Positions 39,747-48,701 of a stretch of DNA of 57,590 nucleotides are shown here, piece by piece; the first letter of the stretch is position 1, and the number at the start of each line of letters is the position of its first letter. The notes under the pieces are model-generated. The model saw only the letters and a list, made by a program, of their open reading frames with translations, made no database searches and was not told the DNA's origin. Origin of the DNA: Sphingobacteriales bacterium (GTDB lineage: Bacteria; Bacteroidota; Bacteroidia; Chitinophagales; JADJOU01); contig JAJTHM010000012.1 in NCBI GenBank assembly GCA_021297855.1, forward strand, positions 1-57,590, written 5' to 3'. The translations under genes were made by a program, and so were the position numbers.

Positions 39747-42131
39747 GTGCGTACAATAAAGAAAGTAGCCGTATTAGGTTCGGGGGTCATGGGATCCAGA
39801 ATCGCCTGTCATTTTGCCAACATTGGATTGCAAGTGCTCCTTTTAGACATAGTGCCAATGGATTTAAAGGAAGAAGATAGTAAGAATCCCGCTAAGCGAA
39901 ATAGTCTAGTCAATGCAGCTTTGCAGGCAGCGCTGAAGTCTAATCCTTCTCCTATTTATAAGGCATCTTTTGCTTCTAGAATCAAAACTGGAAATTTTGA
40001 TGATAATTTAGTTGAAATAAAAGAATGCGATTGGGTTATTGAAGCGATTGTGGAGCGGCTAGATATCAAACAACAATTGTTTGAAAAGGTAGAGCAATAT
40101 AGAAAACTAGGGACACTCATTACATCCAATACTTCGGGAATACCTATCAATATGCTGATTCAGGGTCGAAGCGATGATTTTAAAAAATATTTTTGCGGAA
40201 CTCATTTCTTCAATCCACCACGATATTTAAGATTGTTTGAAATTATTCCTTCAGCATATACAGATAAGGAAGTGATTCAATTTTTTGAATATTATGCCGA
40301 TAAATTTTTAGGCAAGACGCCTGTTTTATGTAAAGATACACCCGCCTTTATAGCGAATAGAGTTGGGGTATTTTCGATGGCAGCTATTTTCAAATTGCAA
40401 CTAGAAATGGGACTTTCCGTTTCAGATATAGATGGATTGACCGGAACTCTTATAGGTAAACCGAAATCAGCAACGTTCCGCACAGCTGATGTGGTAGGTT
40501 TGGATACACTTATAAAAGTAGCGAAAGGAGTGTATGAATATTGCCCGAATGACTTAGCCCGTGATACTTTCCGAGTTCCAGCTTATGTTCTAAAAATGGA
40601 GGAAAACAAATGGTTGGGAGATAAGACGGGACAAGGCTTTTACAAAAAGGCAGTTATTGATGGTAAGAAAGTGATCTTAGAATTAGACTTAAATACATTA
40701 GAATATAAAGCAAGTGAAAAAACAAAATTTGCTTCTGTAGGGGAAGCGAAAATGGTGGACTCATTGCGAACTCGATTGAAGATTCTTGCCAAAGGTAAAG
40801 ACAAAGCTGCAGAGTTTCTCAATAAGCTAAACTATTCTATTTTTGATTATGTATCGCATCGAGTTCCAGAAATTTCCGACGAATTATTTCGCATAGATGA
40901 TGCTATGAAGGCTGGCTTCGGCTGGGATATTGGTCCTTTTGAACATTGGGACATTTTAGGTGTAGAAAGCGTTTTGACTTTGATGAAAGAAGGTGGTCAT
41001 CAACCGGCTGCATGGGTGGAAGAAATGCTAACCTTAGGAAATACTTCATTCTACAAAATAGAACATGGTATTCAATATTATTATGATATTCCTAGTAAGT
41101 CGTATAAAGTAGTTTCAGGTAAAGAAAGTTTTATTATTCTAGATTATAAACGTGGTGAAACTCCAATATTTAAAAATACGGGTTGTACGGTGCATGATAT
41201 AGGTGACGGAGTGCTATGCGTGGAGTTTAGAACGAAGATGAATACGATAGGTGGGGAAGTTTTGGAAGGTATCAATAAAGCAATCGATATAGCAGAGGCA
41301 GAAGGATGGAAAGGGGTAGTGTTGGGAAATAATGCGCCTAATTTCTCCGCAGGAGCTAATCTCGCTATCGTCCTGATGCAGGCAATCGAACAAGAGTGGG
41401 ATGAGCTAAATTTTGCAGTACGACATTTTCAAAATACAGTCATGCGTCTGCGCTATAGTTCTATTCCAGTTGTAGCTGCTCCTCATGGCCTGACACTAGG
41501 TGGAGGTTGTGAAATGTCTATGCATACGGATGCTTGCATGGCAGCCGCAGAGACGTATATAGGTCTCGTAGAAGTGGGAGTAGGTGTGATTCCTGGAGGA
41601 GGAGGTTCTAAAGAATTCGCTCTTAGACTCTCCGATAGTTTCGGCGCGGAGGATACATGGATCCCAAAATTAAGTGAGCGATTCACAACGATAGCTACAG
41701 CCAAAACAGCTACATCTGCTTATGAAGCATTTGATATAGGAATTTTTGATCATAATAAAGATTTCGTCGTGGTGAATCCAGATAGAGCCATATCCGCTGC
41801 AAAAGAGAAGGTACTAGAGTTGTATAATGCTGGATACACTAAGCCTGTGATGCGTGAAGACATTTTGGTTTTAGGAAGAACAGGCCTAGCTGCACTTTAT
41901 GCAGGTATAGCTTCTTTTCAAGTTGGAAGATATGCCAGTGCGCACGATGCATTGATCTCGAAAAAATTGGCTTATGTTCTGTGCGGAGGAGATTTATCCG
42001 AGCCTACACGAGTCAGCGAACAATATCTTTTAGATTTGGAAAGAGAAGCCTTTTTGTCCCTCTGTGGTGAAAAGAAAACCCTAGAAAGAATGCAGAGTGT
42101 ATTGACATCAGGAAAACCATTGCGAAACTAG
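39747..42131 (+). CDS. 3-Hydroxyacyl-CoA dehydrogenase / enoyl-CoA hydratase (FadB-like fusion)
   Basis: The 794-aa two-function enzyme starts at GTG 39747. It begins with the NAD site 'VAVLGSGVMGSRIACHFANIG' (about 7-27), then 'VIEAIVERLDIKQQLFEKVE', 'TSNTSGI', 'CGTHFFNPPRYLRLFEIIP' and 'VLCKDTPAFIANRVGVF', all of the hydroxyacyl-CoA dehydrogenase. A crotonase domain follows at about 480-690 ('GNNAPNFSAGANL', 'PVVAAPHGLTLGGGCEMSMHTD', 'LVEVGVGVIPGGGGSKEFALR'). The domain order is dehydrogenase first, hydratase last, the reverse of E. coli FadB. It carries out steps two and three of beta-oxidation. Confidence 0.92.
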   Translation: MRTIKKVAVLGSGVMGSRIACHFANIGLQVLLLDIVPMDLKEEDSKNPAKRNSLVNAALQAALKSNPSPIYKASFASRIKTGNFDDNLVEIKECDWVIEAIVERLDIKQQLFEKVEQYRKLGTLITSNTSGIPINMLIQGRSDDFKKYFCGTHFFNPPRYLRLFEIIPSAYTDKEVIQFFEYYADKFLGKTPVLCKDTPAFIANRVGVFSMAAIFKLQLEMGLSVSDIDGLTGTLIGKPKSATFRTADVVGLDTLIKVAKGVYEYCPNDLARDTFRVPAYVLKMEENKWLGDKTGQGFYKKAVIDGKKVILELDLNTLEYKASEKTKFASVGEAKMVDSLRTRLKILAKGKDKAAEFLNKLNYSIFDYVSHRVPEISDELFRIDDAMKAGFGWDIGPFEHWDILGVESVLTLMKEGGHQPAAWVEEMLTLGNTSFYKIEHGIQYYYDIPSKSYKVVSGKESFIILDYKRGETPIFKNTGCTVHDIGDGVLCVEFRTKMNTIGGEVLEGINKAIDIAEAEGWKGVVLGNNAPNFSAGANLAIVLMQAIEQEWDELNFAVRHFQNTVMRLRYSSIPVVAAPHGLTLGGGCEMSMHTDACMAAAETYIGLVEVGVGVIPGGGGSKEFALRLSDSFGAEDTWIPKLSERFTTIATAKTATSAYEAFDIGIFDHNKDFVVVNPDRAISAAKEKVLELYNAGYTKPVMREDILVLGRTGLAALYAGIASFQVGRYASAHDALISKKLAYVLCGGDLSEPTRVSEQYLLDLEREAFLSLCGEKKTLERMQSVLTSGKPLRN

Positions 42132-42196
42132 AGACGCGATTAATCGCTTCTATACAATCGCGTCTATACAATTGCGTCTATACAATCGCGTCATAA
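42131..42196. repeat. Short tandem and inverted repeats between fadB-like and thiolase genes
   Basis: Three imperfect units of CAATCGCGTCTATA (from 42155, 42169 and 42183) form a tandem array, and AGACGCGATT (42133-42142) is the inverted complement of AATCGCGTCT (42156-42165). The GC-rich wording contrasts with the AT-rich surroundings and is typical of dispersed small repeats in this phylum. Confidence 0.65.
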
Positions 42197-42214
42197 CAAC
42201 AAAAAAACAAAAAA

Positions 42215-43390
42215 ATGGAATCATATATAGTATCAGGATTTAGAACAGCCGTAGGAAAGGCCAAAAGAGGTGGTTTTCGATTTACCACCCCCGTAGATTT
42301 AGCAGCGAATGTGATCAATCATATTTTGACTCAGATGCCGCAATTAGACCCTACGAGAATCGATGATCTCATCGTAGGAAATGCTGTGCCTGAGGCAGAA
42401 CAAGGCTTGCAAATGGCGCGTTGGATTTCACTGCGATCCAATCTTCCTGAATCTGTAGGAGGTGTTACGGTCAATAGATATTGCGGGTCAGGAGTAGAGA
42501 CTATTGCTATGGCTAGTGCAAAAATAAAGGCGGGTATGGCAGATTGTATTCTCGCTGGTGGCGCTGAGTCCATGAGTTTGGTTCCCACGACAGGATATAA
42601 AATAGCACCTAATTATGAGCTCGCCATTACGCATCCAGATTATTACATAGGTATGGGATTGACTGCAGAAGAAGTCGCGGAGAAATATGGAATCTCAAGA
42701 GAAGATAGCGATGCCTTTGCATTTCAATCGCATCAAAAAGCTATGAAAGCGATTCAAGATGGAAAATTTAAGGATGAAATCGTTCCTATAGAAGTAGAAG
42801 AAGTTTTCTACAAAGATGGGAAAAAACAAAGCAAAAAATATATAGTGGATACGGACGAAGGACCTCGTGGAGATACAACGGTAGAAGCTTTGGCTAAGTT
42901 GAAACCTGTGTTTAAAATGGGTGGACAGGTGACTGCAGGCAACTCTTCGCAGACGAGTGATGGTGCGGCATTTGTTATGGTGATGAGCGAACGAATGGTC
43001 AAAGAATTGAATCTGACACCTTTGGCAAGAATGGTTACAGCTACGACTGTAGGTGTGGATCCGCGTCTTATGGGTATAGGTCCTGTGGCTGCTATTCCTA
43101 GAGCATTGCAGTTGGCAGGATTAAAAATGTCTGACATCAATTTGATAGAGTTAAATGAAGCCTTTGCCGCACAATCATTGGGAGTTTTAAAAGGATTGCC
43201 AGAGTTAAATCCTGAAATTATCAATGTCAATGGAGGTGCACTGGCATTGGGTCATCCGTTGGGCTGCACAGGTACCAAATTGACGGTGCAGTTGATGAAT
43301 GAAATGCGCAGACGAAAAAATAAATATGGAATGGTGACCGCATGTATAGGTGGTGGACAGGGAATAGCAGGGATATACGAATTGTTATGA
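42215..43390 (+). CDS. fadA: Acetyl-CoA C-acyltransferase (thiolase)
   Basis: The 391-aa thiolase has an active-site nucleophile in 'NRYCGSGVETIAMA' (Cys about 90), His regions 'NEAFAAQSLGV' and 'NVNGGALALGHPLGCTGTKL', and the second catalytic Cys in 'VTACIGGGQGIA' (about 377). It performs the last step of beta-oxidation, releasing acetyl-CoA. It lies in the operon between the FadB-like gene and the acyl-CoA dehydrogenase. Confidence 0.92.
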   Translation: MESYIVSGFRTAVGKAKRGGFRFTTPVDLAANVINHILTQMPQLDPTRIDDLIVGNAVPEAEQGLQMARWISLRSNLPESVGGVTVNRYCGSGVETIAMASAKIKAGMADCILAGGAESMSLVPTTGYKIAPNYELAITHPDYYIGMGLTAEEVAEKYGISREDSDAFAFQSHQKAMKAIQDGKFKDEIVPIEVEEVFYKDGKKQSKKYIVDTDEGPRGDTTVEALAKLKPVFKMGGQVTAGNSSQTSDGAAFVMVMSERMVKELNLTPLARMVTATTVGVDPRLMGIGPVAAIPRALQLAGLKMSDINLIELNEAFAAQSLGVLKGLPELNPEIINVNGGALALGHPLGCTGTKLTVQLMNEMRRRKNKYGMVTACIGGGQGIAGIYELL

Positions 43391-43490
43391 CGTTATGTAA
43401 GAACGCGCCTAGAGGCGCGTTCCTACAAGACGATAGGCGCGTTCCTGCGGGACGGGAGGCGCTTTCCTACCAAGCGCGTTCGTTCCGAAT
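43391..43490. repeat. GCG-rich repeat cluster in operon spacer
   Basis: The phrase AGGCGCGTTCCTAC or a variant recurs three times (near 43411, 43434 and 43458), and AACGCGCCT AGAGGCGCGTT (43401-43420) is a palindrome. The copies differ slightly. This looks like a small palindromic repeat element that has multiplied within the transcribed spacer. Confidence 0.65.
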
Positions 43491-43518
43491 CATTTAAATA
43501 AATTATAAATAAACATAT

Positions 43519-45333
43519 ATGGCAACAACAGAAACGAAAAAGACAATATTAAAAGGCGGTGAATTTTTGGTGAAAGAGACCGATCCGCAAGATTTATTTA
43601 TCATAGAAGATAGAACAGACGAGCAGCAGGCATTTATCTACGCCGCCAATGAATTTATCGATAAGCGAATCGCCCCAAATTATGATGCTATAGAGCATAA
43701 AGAATTTGATAAGGTAGTGACCCTTTTGGAAGAAGCTGGAGAATTGGGGTTGCTCGGCATGGGTATTCCAGAAGAATATGGTGGCATGGGTGCAGACTTC
43801 AATACAGATTGCCTAGTTTCCGAAGGATTTGGAAGATCTCAATCATTCAGTGTGGCTTTAGCAGCGCATGTGGGAATCGGCACATTGCCTATTTATTATT
43901 ATGGTACAGAAGCCCAGAAAAAAGAGTGGTTGCCAAAACTGGTCAGTGGGCAAGCAAAGGCTTCTTATTGCCTCACAGAGCCTGGTTCTGGTAGTGATGC
44001 CTTGGGCGCAAAATCAAAAGCTGTATTGAGTGAAGACGGCAAAGAGTGGATGATTGATGGGCAGAAAATTTGGATAACCAATGCAGGCTTTGCCGATGTA
44101 TTTACTGTGTTTGCACAAGTACAAGAAGATGCGCGATTAGAAAATAAAAAAGGTTTTACAGGTTTTATTGTTCCAAAAGGAGTCGCAGGCTTGAGCTTAG
44201 GAGCAGAAGAACATAAGATGGGCATCAATGGCTCATCTACTCGTCAGGTATTTTTTGAGAAGATGCGAATTCCTGTAGAAAATGTTTTAGGCGAAATAGG
44301 TCAGGGACATAAGATTGCATTTAATGTATTGAATATTGGTAGAATTAAACTGGGATTATTATCCATAGGAGGTTGTAAGCAAGGTGTAGTTTCTGCTTCT
44401 AGTTATGCCCTCGAGCGTTCTCAGTTTGGAATTCCTATCGCTAAATTCGGAGCTATCAAACATAAACTCGCAGAGATGGCTGTTCGCATTTATGGTCTTG
44501 AAGCCATAGCGTATCGCACTACGGGGTTGATTACGGAGAAAACAAAAGAGCTTATTGATGGAGGACTAGATAAAGCAGAAGCTAAGATTGCTGCTGCCGA
44601 TGAATATAGTATAGAAGCCGCTATCCTGAAAGTATATGGTAGTGAGGTAGGTGATTATGTCAGTGATGAAGCAGTGCAGATTTTCGGAGGTATGGGTTAT
44701 AGCGAAGAGACTTCCGTTAGCCGTGCGTACAGAGATAGCCGTATCAATAGAATCTTTGAAGGAACTAATGAAATCAATCGACTCCTGGCAGTCGGTACGA
44801 TTATCAAACGCGCAGTAAGAGGTAAAATCAATGTGATGGGTCCCGCTATGGCTATCCAGCAAGAGTTGATGTCTGTGCCGAGTTTCGAGAGTGAAGAAGA
44901 AACGACTTTATCCAAAGAATTTAATGCCATAAAACAAGCCAAGAAAGCTATTCTCATGATCGCTGGCAGTGCAGGGCAGAAATATGGAGAGAAGATACAG
45001 AAAGAACAAGAAATCATGATGTATCTAGCGGATATGTTGATCGAAGTATTCGTGGCAGAGAGTGCTCTTGCACGTACAGCCAAACTCATCTCCGTCAAAG
45101 GCGAAGAAACTTGCGCTCTTCAAATCGATGCGACCAAAATCCTCATCAATGATATGGTGGACAAGGTCAATATCTATGGAAAGAATGCGATAGCTTCCCA
45201 CGCCGAAGGCGATATGGCGCGCATGATGATGATGGGTCTTAAGCGATTCACTAAATACGAACCTTATAATACTATCGCTGCTAGAAGAAGAATAGCTGAT
45301 AAAGTGCTAGAAGGGAAGGGGTATTGTTTTTAG
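43519..45333 (+). CDS. Acyl-CoA dehydrogenase
   Basis: The 604-aa flavoenzyme has an N-terminal helical domain, the FAD/substrate motifs '[18 protein letters not shown]' and '[17 protein letters not shown]', and '[37 protein letters not shown]' with the catalytic Glu in FEGTNE at about residue 413. A C-terminal extension of about 150 residues beyond the usual 380-400 gives the very-long-chain (VLCAD-like) layout. It does the first beta-oxidation step. It ends the MarR-FadB-FadA-AcdH operon; no terminator is evident before the R-M island. Confidence 0.92.
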   Translation: MATTETKKTILKGGEFLVKETDPQDLFIIEDRTDEQQAFIYAANEFIDKRIAPNYDAIEHKEFDKVVTLLEEAGELGLLGMGIPEEYGGMGADFNTDCLVSEGFGRSQSFSVALAAHVGIGTLPIYYYGTEAQKKEWLPKLVSGQAKASYCLTEPGSGSDALGAKSKAVLSEDGKEWMIDGQKIWITNAGFADVFTVFAQVQEDARLENKKGFTGFIVPKGVAGLSLGAEEHKMGINGSSTRQVFFEKMRIPVENVLGEIGQGHKIAFNVLNIGRIKLGLLSIGGCKQGVVSASSYALERSQFGIPIAKFGAIKHKLAEMAVRIYGLEAIAYRTTGLITEKTKELIDGGLDKAEAKIAAADEYSIEAAILKVYGSEVGDYVSDEAVQIFGGMGYSEETSVSRAYRDSRINRIFEGTNEINRLLAVGTIIKRAVRGKINVMGPAMAIQQELMSVPSFESEEETTLSKEFNAIKQAKKAILMIAGSAGQKYGEKIQKEQEIMMYLADMLIEVFVAESALARTAKLISVKGEETCALQIDATKILINDMVDKVNIYGKNAIASHAEGDMARMMMMGLKRFTKYEPYNTIAARRRIADKVLEGKGYCF

Positions 45334-45414
45334 GAATTTAATATAAATTTTAATTTACAGATAATCAGAGAATTAAATTAATAACATTAAATTTTTAGCT
45401 AAATTTTAAAATTT

Positions 45415-45449
45415 GTCCGTAAATTTGTCCGTGTCCGCAAAAACGTCCG
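45415..45449 (+). repeat. Four GTCCG direct repeats with 12/6/12-bp spacing
   Basis: GTCCG occurs at 45415, 45427, 45433 and 45445. The offsets are 12, 6 and 12 bp. The first pair shares TTTGTCCGT and the second pair GTCCGCAAA. The last copy ends 3 bp before the start codon of the methyltransferase, whose N-terminal domain resembles a recombinase arm-type DNA-binding domain. The array is therefore a candidate binding site for it. Confidence 0.75.
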
Positions 45450-45452
45450 CAA

Positions 45453-47678
45453 ATGATAAATGTAAAATTCTATTTAGATAAAGCTGATAAAAGTAAAAAG
45501 TTTCCTATTCATCTTGTTATAAGACAAAAAGATATCCAAGTCAAGGTAGCGACAGGGGAGAAAATTTTTAAAAAAGATTGGGATAATAAAAATCAAGTTG
45601 TTAAGGATTCAGAGTATACTTTTAGGTCTATTAATAAGTTCTTATCTTTTCTAAAACAAGAGGTTGAAAAGTATTTTAATTCTGTACCTCATTCTCAATT
45701 TACAGATAAAAAAGTCAAAGAGAAGATTTTATCTTTAGTAAATAGTCGCAAAGTTAATACCGATGTAAAAATGGTTTGCGAAGATACATTTGAGTATGAA
45801 AGAAAAACAAAAATAACTTTTGTAGATTTATTTGCTGGTGCTGGTGGATTTAGTGAAGGTTTTTTGCAAGCCGAACACGGAAATAAATGTTACGATTTTT
45901 TATTAGGTAGTGATATTAATGAGAATTGCGAATTAACACATCTTGCTCGATATAACTATCAACTTGGAATGGATGCAGAGTTTTTGCGTCAAGATATTAC
46001 AGAACCTGATTTTTTAGATAATCTTTTAAAGAAGGTTAAGGATCACCCAATTGATGTTGTTTGTGGAGGACCACCTTGTCAAAGTTTTAGTTTAGCGGGT
46101 AAGCGTAAAAAATTTGATAAAAAGGATGATTTGTTTGCCCACTATTTAAATGTAATTAGGGTTCTTCGTCCCAAGTATTTTGTAATGGAAAATGTAAAAG
46201 GTATTCTTACAAAAGAGGGTGGAAAAATAAAAGAAATGATTTTACAAGAAATCAAATCAATAGTGGATTTGAAAGAATTTCATAAAATTATTCATTTTTT
46301 AGCAAAGCTTAAAAAAGCAGAAAAAGTAAAGGCATTTACTTTAGATTGTTACAATTTGAGGATGCAATTTGAATCAGCCAATGAAAAAGAGCTGGAGAAA
46401 TTGAGAGAAAATTATATTCAGATTATTGAAAATAAATTTCGTGTATTGACGCCTAAAATTGCTGATTACAAAACAAGTAAAACAGATATTAGTATTAATA
46501 CTATTCGTCACGGATTCAATTTATTAAAACGGAGTAAAGAGCTATCATATGTGAGAAAGAAAGTTATTTTGGAAAAGGCTCACAGTGATTTGGATAATGA
46601 TTTTTTTGCTGAAAAATTTGATTCTTTTTTAACTTCAATAGAGTCGGATTCAATTATTGAGCAAATCCATCAGGCTTTTAATAATTTAAATCCAGTAAAG
46701 GCATTTCAAAATGAAATAGCTGAAATAATTGGGGCTTTAGAAATCTATAATTACTCTTTCGAGGAATGTATTCAAGGGCTTAAACCTTTTGTTAAGGATT
46801 TAAAAGCAGAAGCAGAATTTGAAGAGATATTGTCGCATATTAGATTATACAATATTGACCAACCATTTGTGGCATTAGCTTCAAACTATGGAGTTCCACA
46901 AAACAGAGAAAGAGTTTTATTCATTGGCTGCCGCAAAGACCAGAAATTAGTTCAAGTGGTTCCACCAACAGTTAGCGAAAAGGAAAAAGTCACTGTTTTT
47001 GAAGCATTATATGATTTGGATTTTGTGGGCAATGATGATGAGAAATTTGATTATGAAAAAGTTGATTTAAAAGCAAAGTACAACGGTTCAACTCAAAAAA
47101 TGCAATCGCTAATAAAGAAAAGGACTATTGATGGAAAACCTGAAGAGAAAAAAGGCTTAACCTATGCTGAATGGTCTAAAAAGGGAAGATTGAACGGTCG
47201 ATTTACTAATGCCAAAAATCCTTTTTACGTTAGGAATTTTGAAGAATTGGAAAATACTTTGTCTCATATTGTTGCTCCATTGCACAATCATAAAACAAGT
47301 AAACAAAATGATGATGTGATAAAAAGACTGGGTGTGATCTTAAATACTGGCGATTACGATTTAGCAAAAAGAGAATTAAAAAAAATCGGCCTAGATTCTG
47401 AAAAAAGGAATTACAATGTTTTAAAAGCCGATTCGCAAAGTCCAACTGTAATGACGATTGCTGACGACTATATTCATTTCTCTAATCCAAGGGCTTTAAC
47501 AGTCCGTGAGATGGCACGTTTACAATCATTCGATGATTCTTTTGTGTTTCAAGGAAAGCGTTCGACTGGTGGAAGTAAAAGAAAATTTGAAGTTCCGCAA
47601 TTTACTCTAGTTGGAAATGCAGTTCCACCTTTAATGGCTAGAGCAGTTGCTTTAGAAATTCTAAAAAATATTGATTAA
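45453..47678 (+). CDS. DNA cytosine-5 methyltransferase with N-terminal recombinase-arm-like domain
   Basis: The protein is 741 aa. Residues 1-100 ('INVKFYLDKADKSKKFPIHL ... KVATGEKIFKKDWDNKNQVV') resemble the arm-type DNA-binding domain at the N-terminus of Bacteroidota tyrosine recombinases, but no recombinase catalytic domain follows. From about 122 the C5-methyltransferase motifs appear: I 'FVDLFAGAGGFSEGF', IV 'GGPPCQSFSLAGKR' (catalytic Cys about 209), VI 'ENVKG' (about 246), VIII 'QNRERVLFIG' (about 483), and the end motifs IX/X 'RALTVREMARLQSF' and 'VGNAVPPLMARAVA'. About 230 mostly helical residues lie between motifs VI and VIII, far more than usual. It methylates cytosine to protect DNA from the neighbouring endonuclease. 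The sequence is AT-richer than the flanks and probably horizontally acquired. Confidence 0.88.
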   Translation: MINVKFYLDKADKSKKFPIHLVIRQKDIQVKVATGEKIFKKDWDNKNQVVKDSEYTFRSINKFLSFLKQEVEKYFNSVPHSQFTDKKVKEKILSLVNSRKVNTDVKMVCEDTFEYERKTKITFVDLFAGAGGFSEGFLQAEHGNKCYDFLLGSDINENCELTHLARYNYQLGMDAEFLRQDITEPDFLDNLLKKVKDHPIDVVCGGPPCQSFSLAGKRKKFDKKDDLFAHYLNVIRVLRPKYFVMENVKGILTKEGGKIKEMILQEIKSIVDLKEFHKIIHFLAKLKKAEKVKAFTLDCYNLRMQFESANEKELEKLRENYIQIIENKFRVLTPKIADYKTSKTDISINTIRHGFNLLKRSKELSYVRKKVILEKAHSDLDNDFFAEKFDSFLTSIESDSIIEQIHQAFNNLNPVKAFQNEIAEIIGALEIYNYSFEECIQGLKPFVKDLKAEAEFEEILSHIRLYNIDQPFVALASNYGVPQNRERVLFIGCRKDQKLVQVVPPTVSEKEKVTVFEALYDLDFVGNDDEKFDYEKVDLKAKYNGSTQKMQSLIKKRTIDGKPEEKKGLTYAEWSKKGRLNGRFTNAKNPFYVRNFEELENTLSHIVAPLHNHKTSKQNDDVIKRLGVILNTGDYDLAKRELKKIGLDSEKRNYNVLKADSQSPTVMTIADDYIHFSNPRALTVREMARLQSFDDSFVFQGKRSTGGSKRKFEVPQFTLVGNAVPPLMARAVALEILKNID

Positions 47679-48616
47679 AGTCCGAAATAAGATAAAGGAT
47701 TATTTCCTGTCAAATGAGGAATTGCTGCTCTAATATCTGTTCTTAATGTTGTTCTTGAGCCAGATTGAAAATTATTTGTAAAAATTTCTTTTAAAGATTT
47801 TGCAACATTTTGAACAGTTGGTTGGCCCCAATAATTTCCGCCCGATAAATTTGTTACTCGTTTAACTGCAACACCATCGGGTTTATAAACAGTATTTTGA
47901 TTAGAAGGAACTGTAACAAATGAATAAGTAAAGCTTTGAGCATTTTGGATATTGTAACCATTTTTACCTATTGTTATGTTTCTTCCACGAAAACCGCCAG
48001 CAGAATAAATCATATCCCAAAGCATTGGAACTTGTGCGTTATCATTCCAATTTGTTTTGCATTGAATAATACCTATCTCAAATTGATGAAAGTCTCTTGC
48101 AGATATATAATTTGAAAAGTCAATGTTGAACTTGTTTCTAATGATTGAAGGAATTTGAACTCCATTATTGTCAAGCACATTCAATTGTGCAATATCAGTA
48201 TTGTATTCAGGTAAATTTGGAAAAATAATTATGGTAATATCTGATTCTGTATTACACGCAAAATTACCATAATTTACTGTGATTGCATCTTGTATGGACT
48301 TCGGTACTAAACTCATTTTTTTAATAGCTACAATTCTGCTCCCGACACAACAAAGGTTAATATACCAACAAACTAATGATTCCCAAGCTGTTCCTCCTGC
48401 TGACAATTCACCTTGTCCCCTTCCGCCACCACCTGTAGATTTAAAAATATCAGATAGGTGATCACCTAAATTAATAATTTCATTTTCACTGTAATTATTG
48501 CCTAGTAGCCTATTGATTTCAGGATGCCAAGTCTGCCAGCAATTTTGAAATGTATTTGTTTTGAAAATATTCTCAATAGCTAATTTTCTAAATTGGTCTG
48601 GAATGGTATTATACAT
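47675..48616 (-). CDS. Type II restriction endonuclease (PD-(D/E)xK), partner of the C5 methyltransferase
   Basis: The 313-aa protein has no recognisable family name to me. A plausible PD-(D/E)xK core is 'NTESDITIIIF' followed later by 'QFEIGIIQCKTNWNDNAQVPMLWDMIYSAGG' (Glu, then Q-C-K as the E/Q-x-K). 'GGGGRGQGELSAGGTAWESLVCWYINLC' in the first third looks like a conserved core helix of restriction enzymes. It converges on the methyltransferase gene with a 4-base overlap of the stops, a common R-M arrangement. The cognate sequence is unknown. No control (C) protein gene is visible. Confidence 0.75.
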   Translation of the reverse strand: MYNTIPDQFRKLAIENIFKTNTFQNCWQTWHPEINRLLGNNYSENEIINLGDHLSDIFKSTGGGGRGQGELSAGGTAWESLVCWYINLCCVGSRIVAIKKMSLVPKSIQDAITVNYGNFACNTESDITIIIFPNLPEYNTDIAQLNVLDNNGVQIPSIIRNKFNIDFSNYISARDFHQFEIGIIQCKTNWNDNAQVPMLWDMIYSAGGFRGRNITIGKNGYNIQNAQSFTYSFVTVPSNQNTVYKPDGVAVKRVTNLSGGNYWGQPTVQNVAKSLKEIFTNNFQSGSRTTLRTDIRAAIPHLTGNNPLSYFGL

Positions 48617-48701
48617 ATTTTCTTAAATTTAAATTAATGTTATAAAATTGTAATATTTATTCTAATTGAATGATTTTTTCCTTAATGCAAATTTGTATAT
48701 A

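Noticed and set aside
44566-45098. Minus-strand ORFs of 98 and 133 aa inside the acyl-CoA dehydrogenase gene
   Set aside because: They are antisense shadows of a well-supported enzyme gene with intact motifs.
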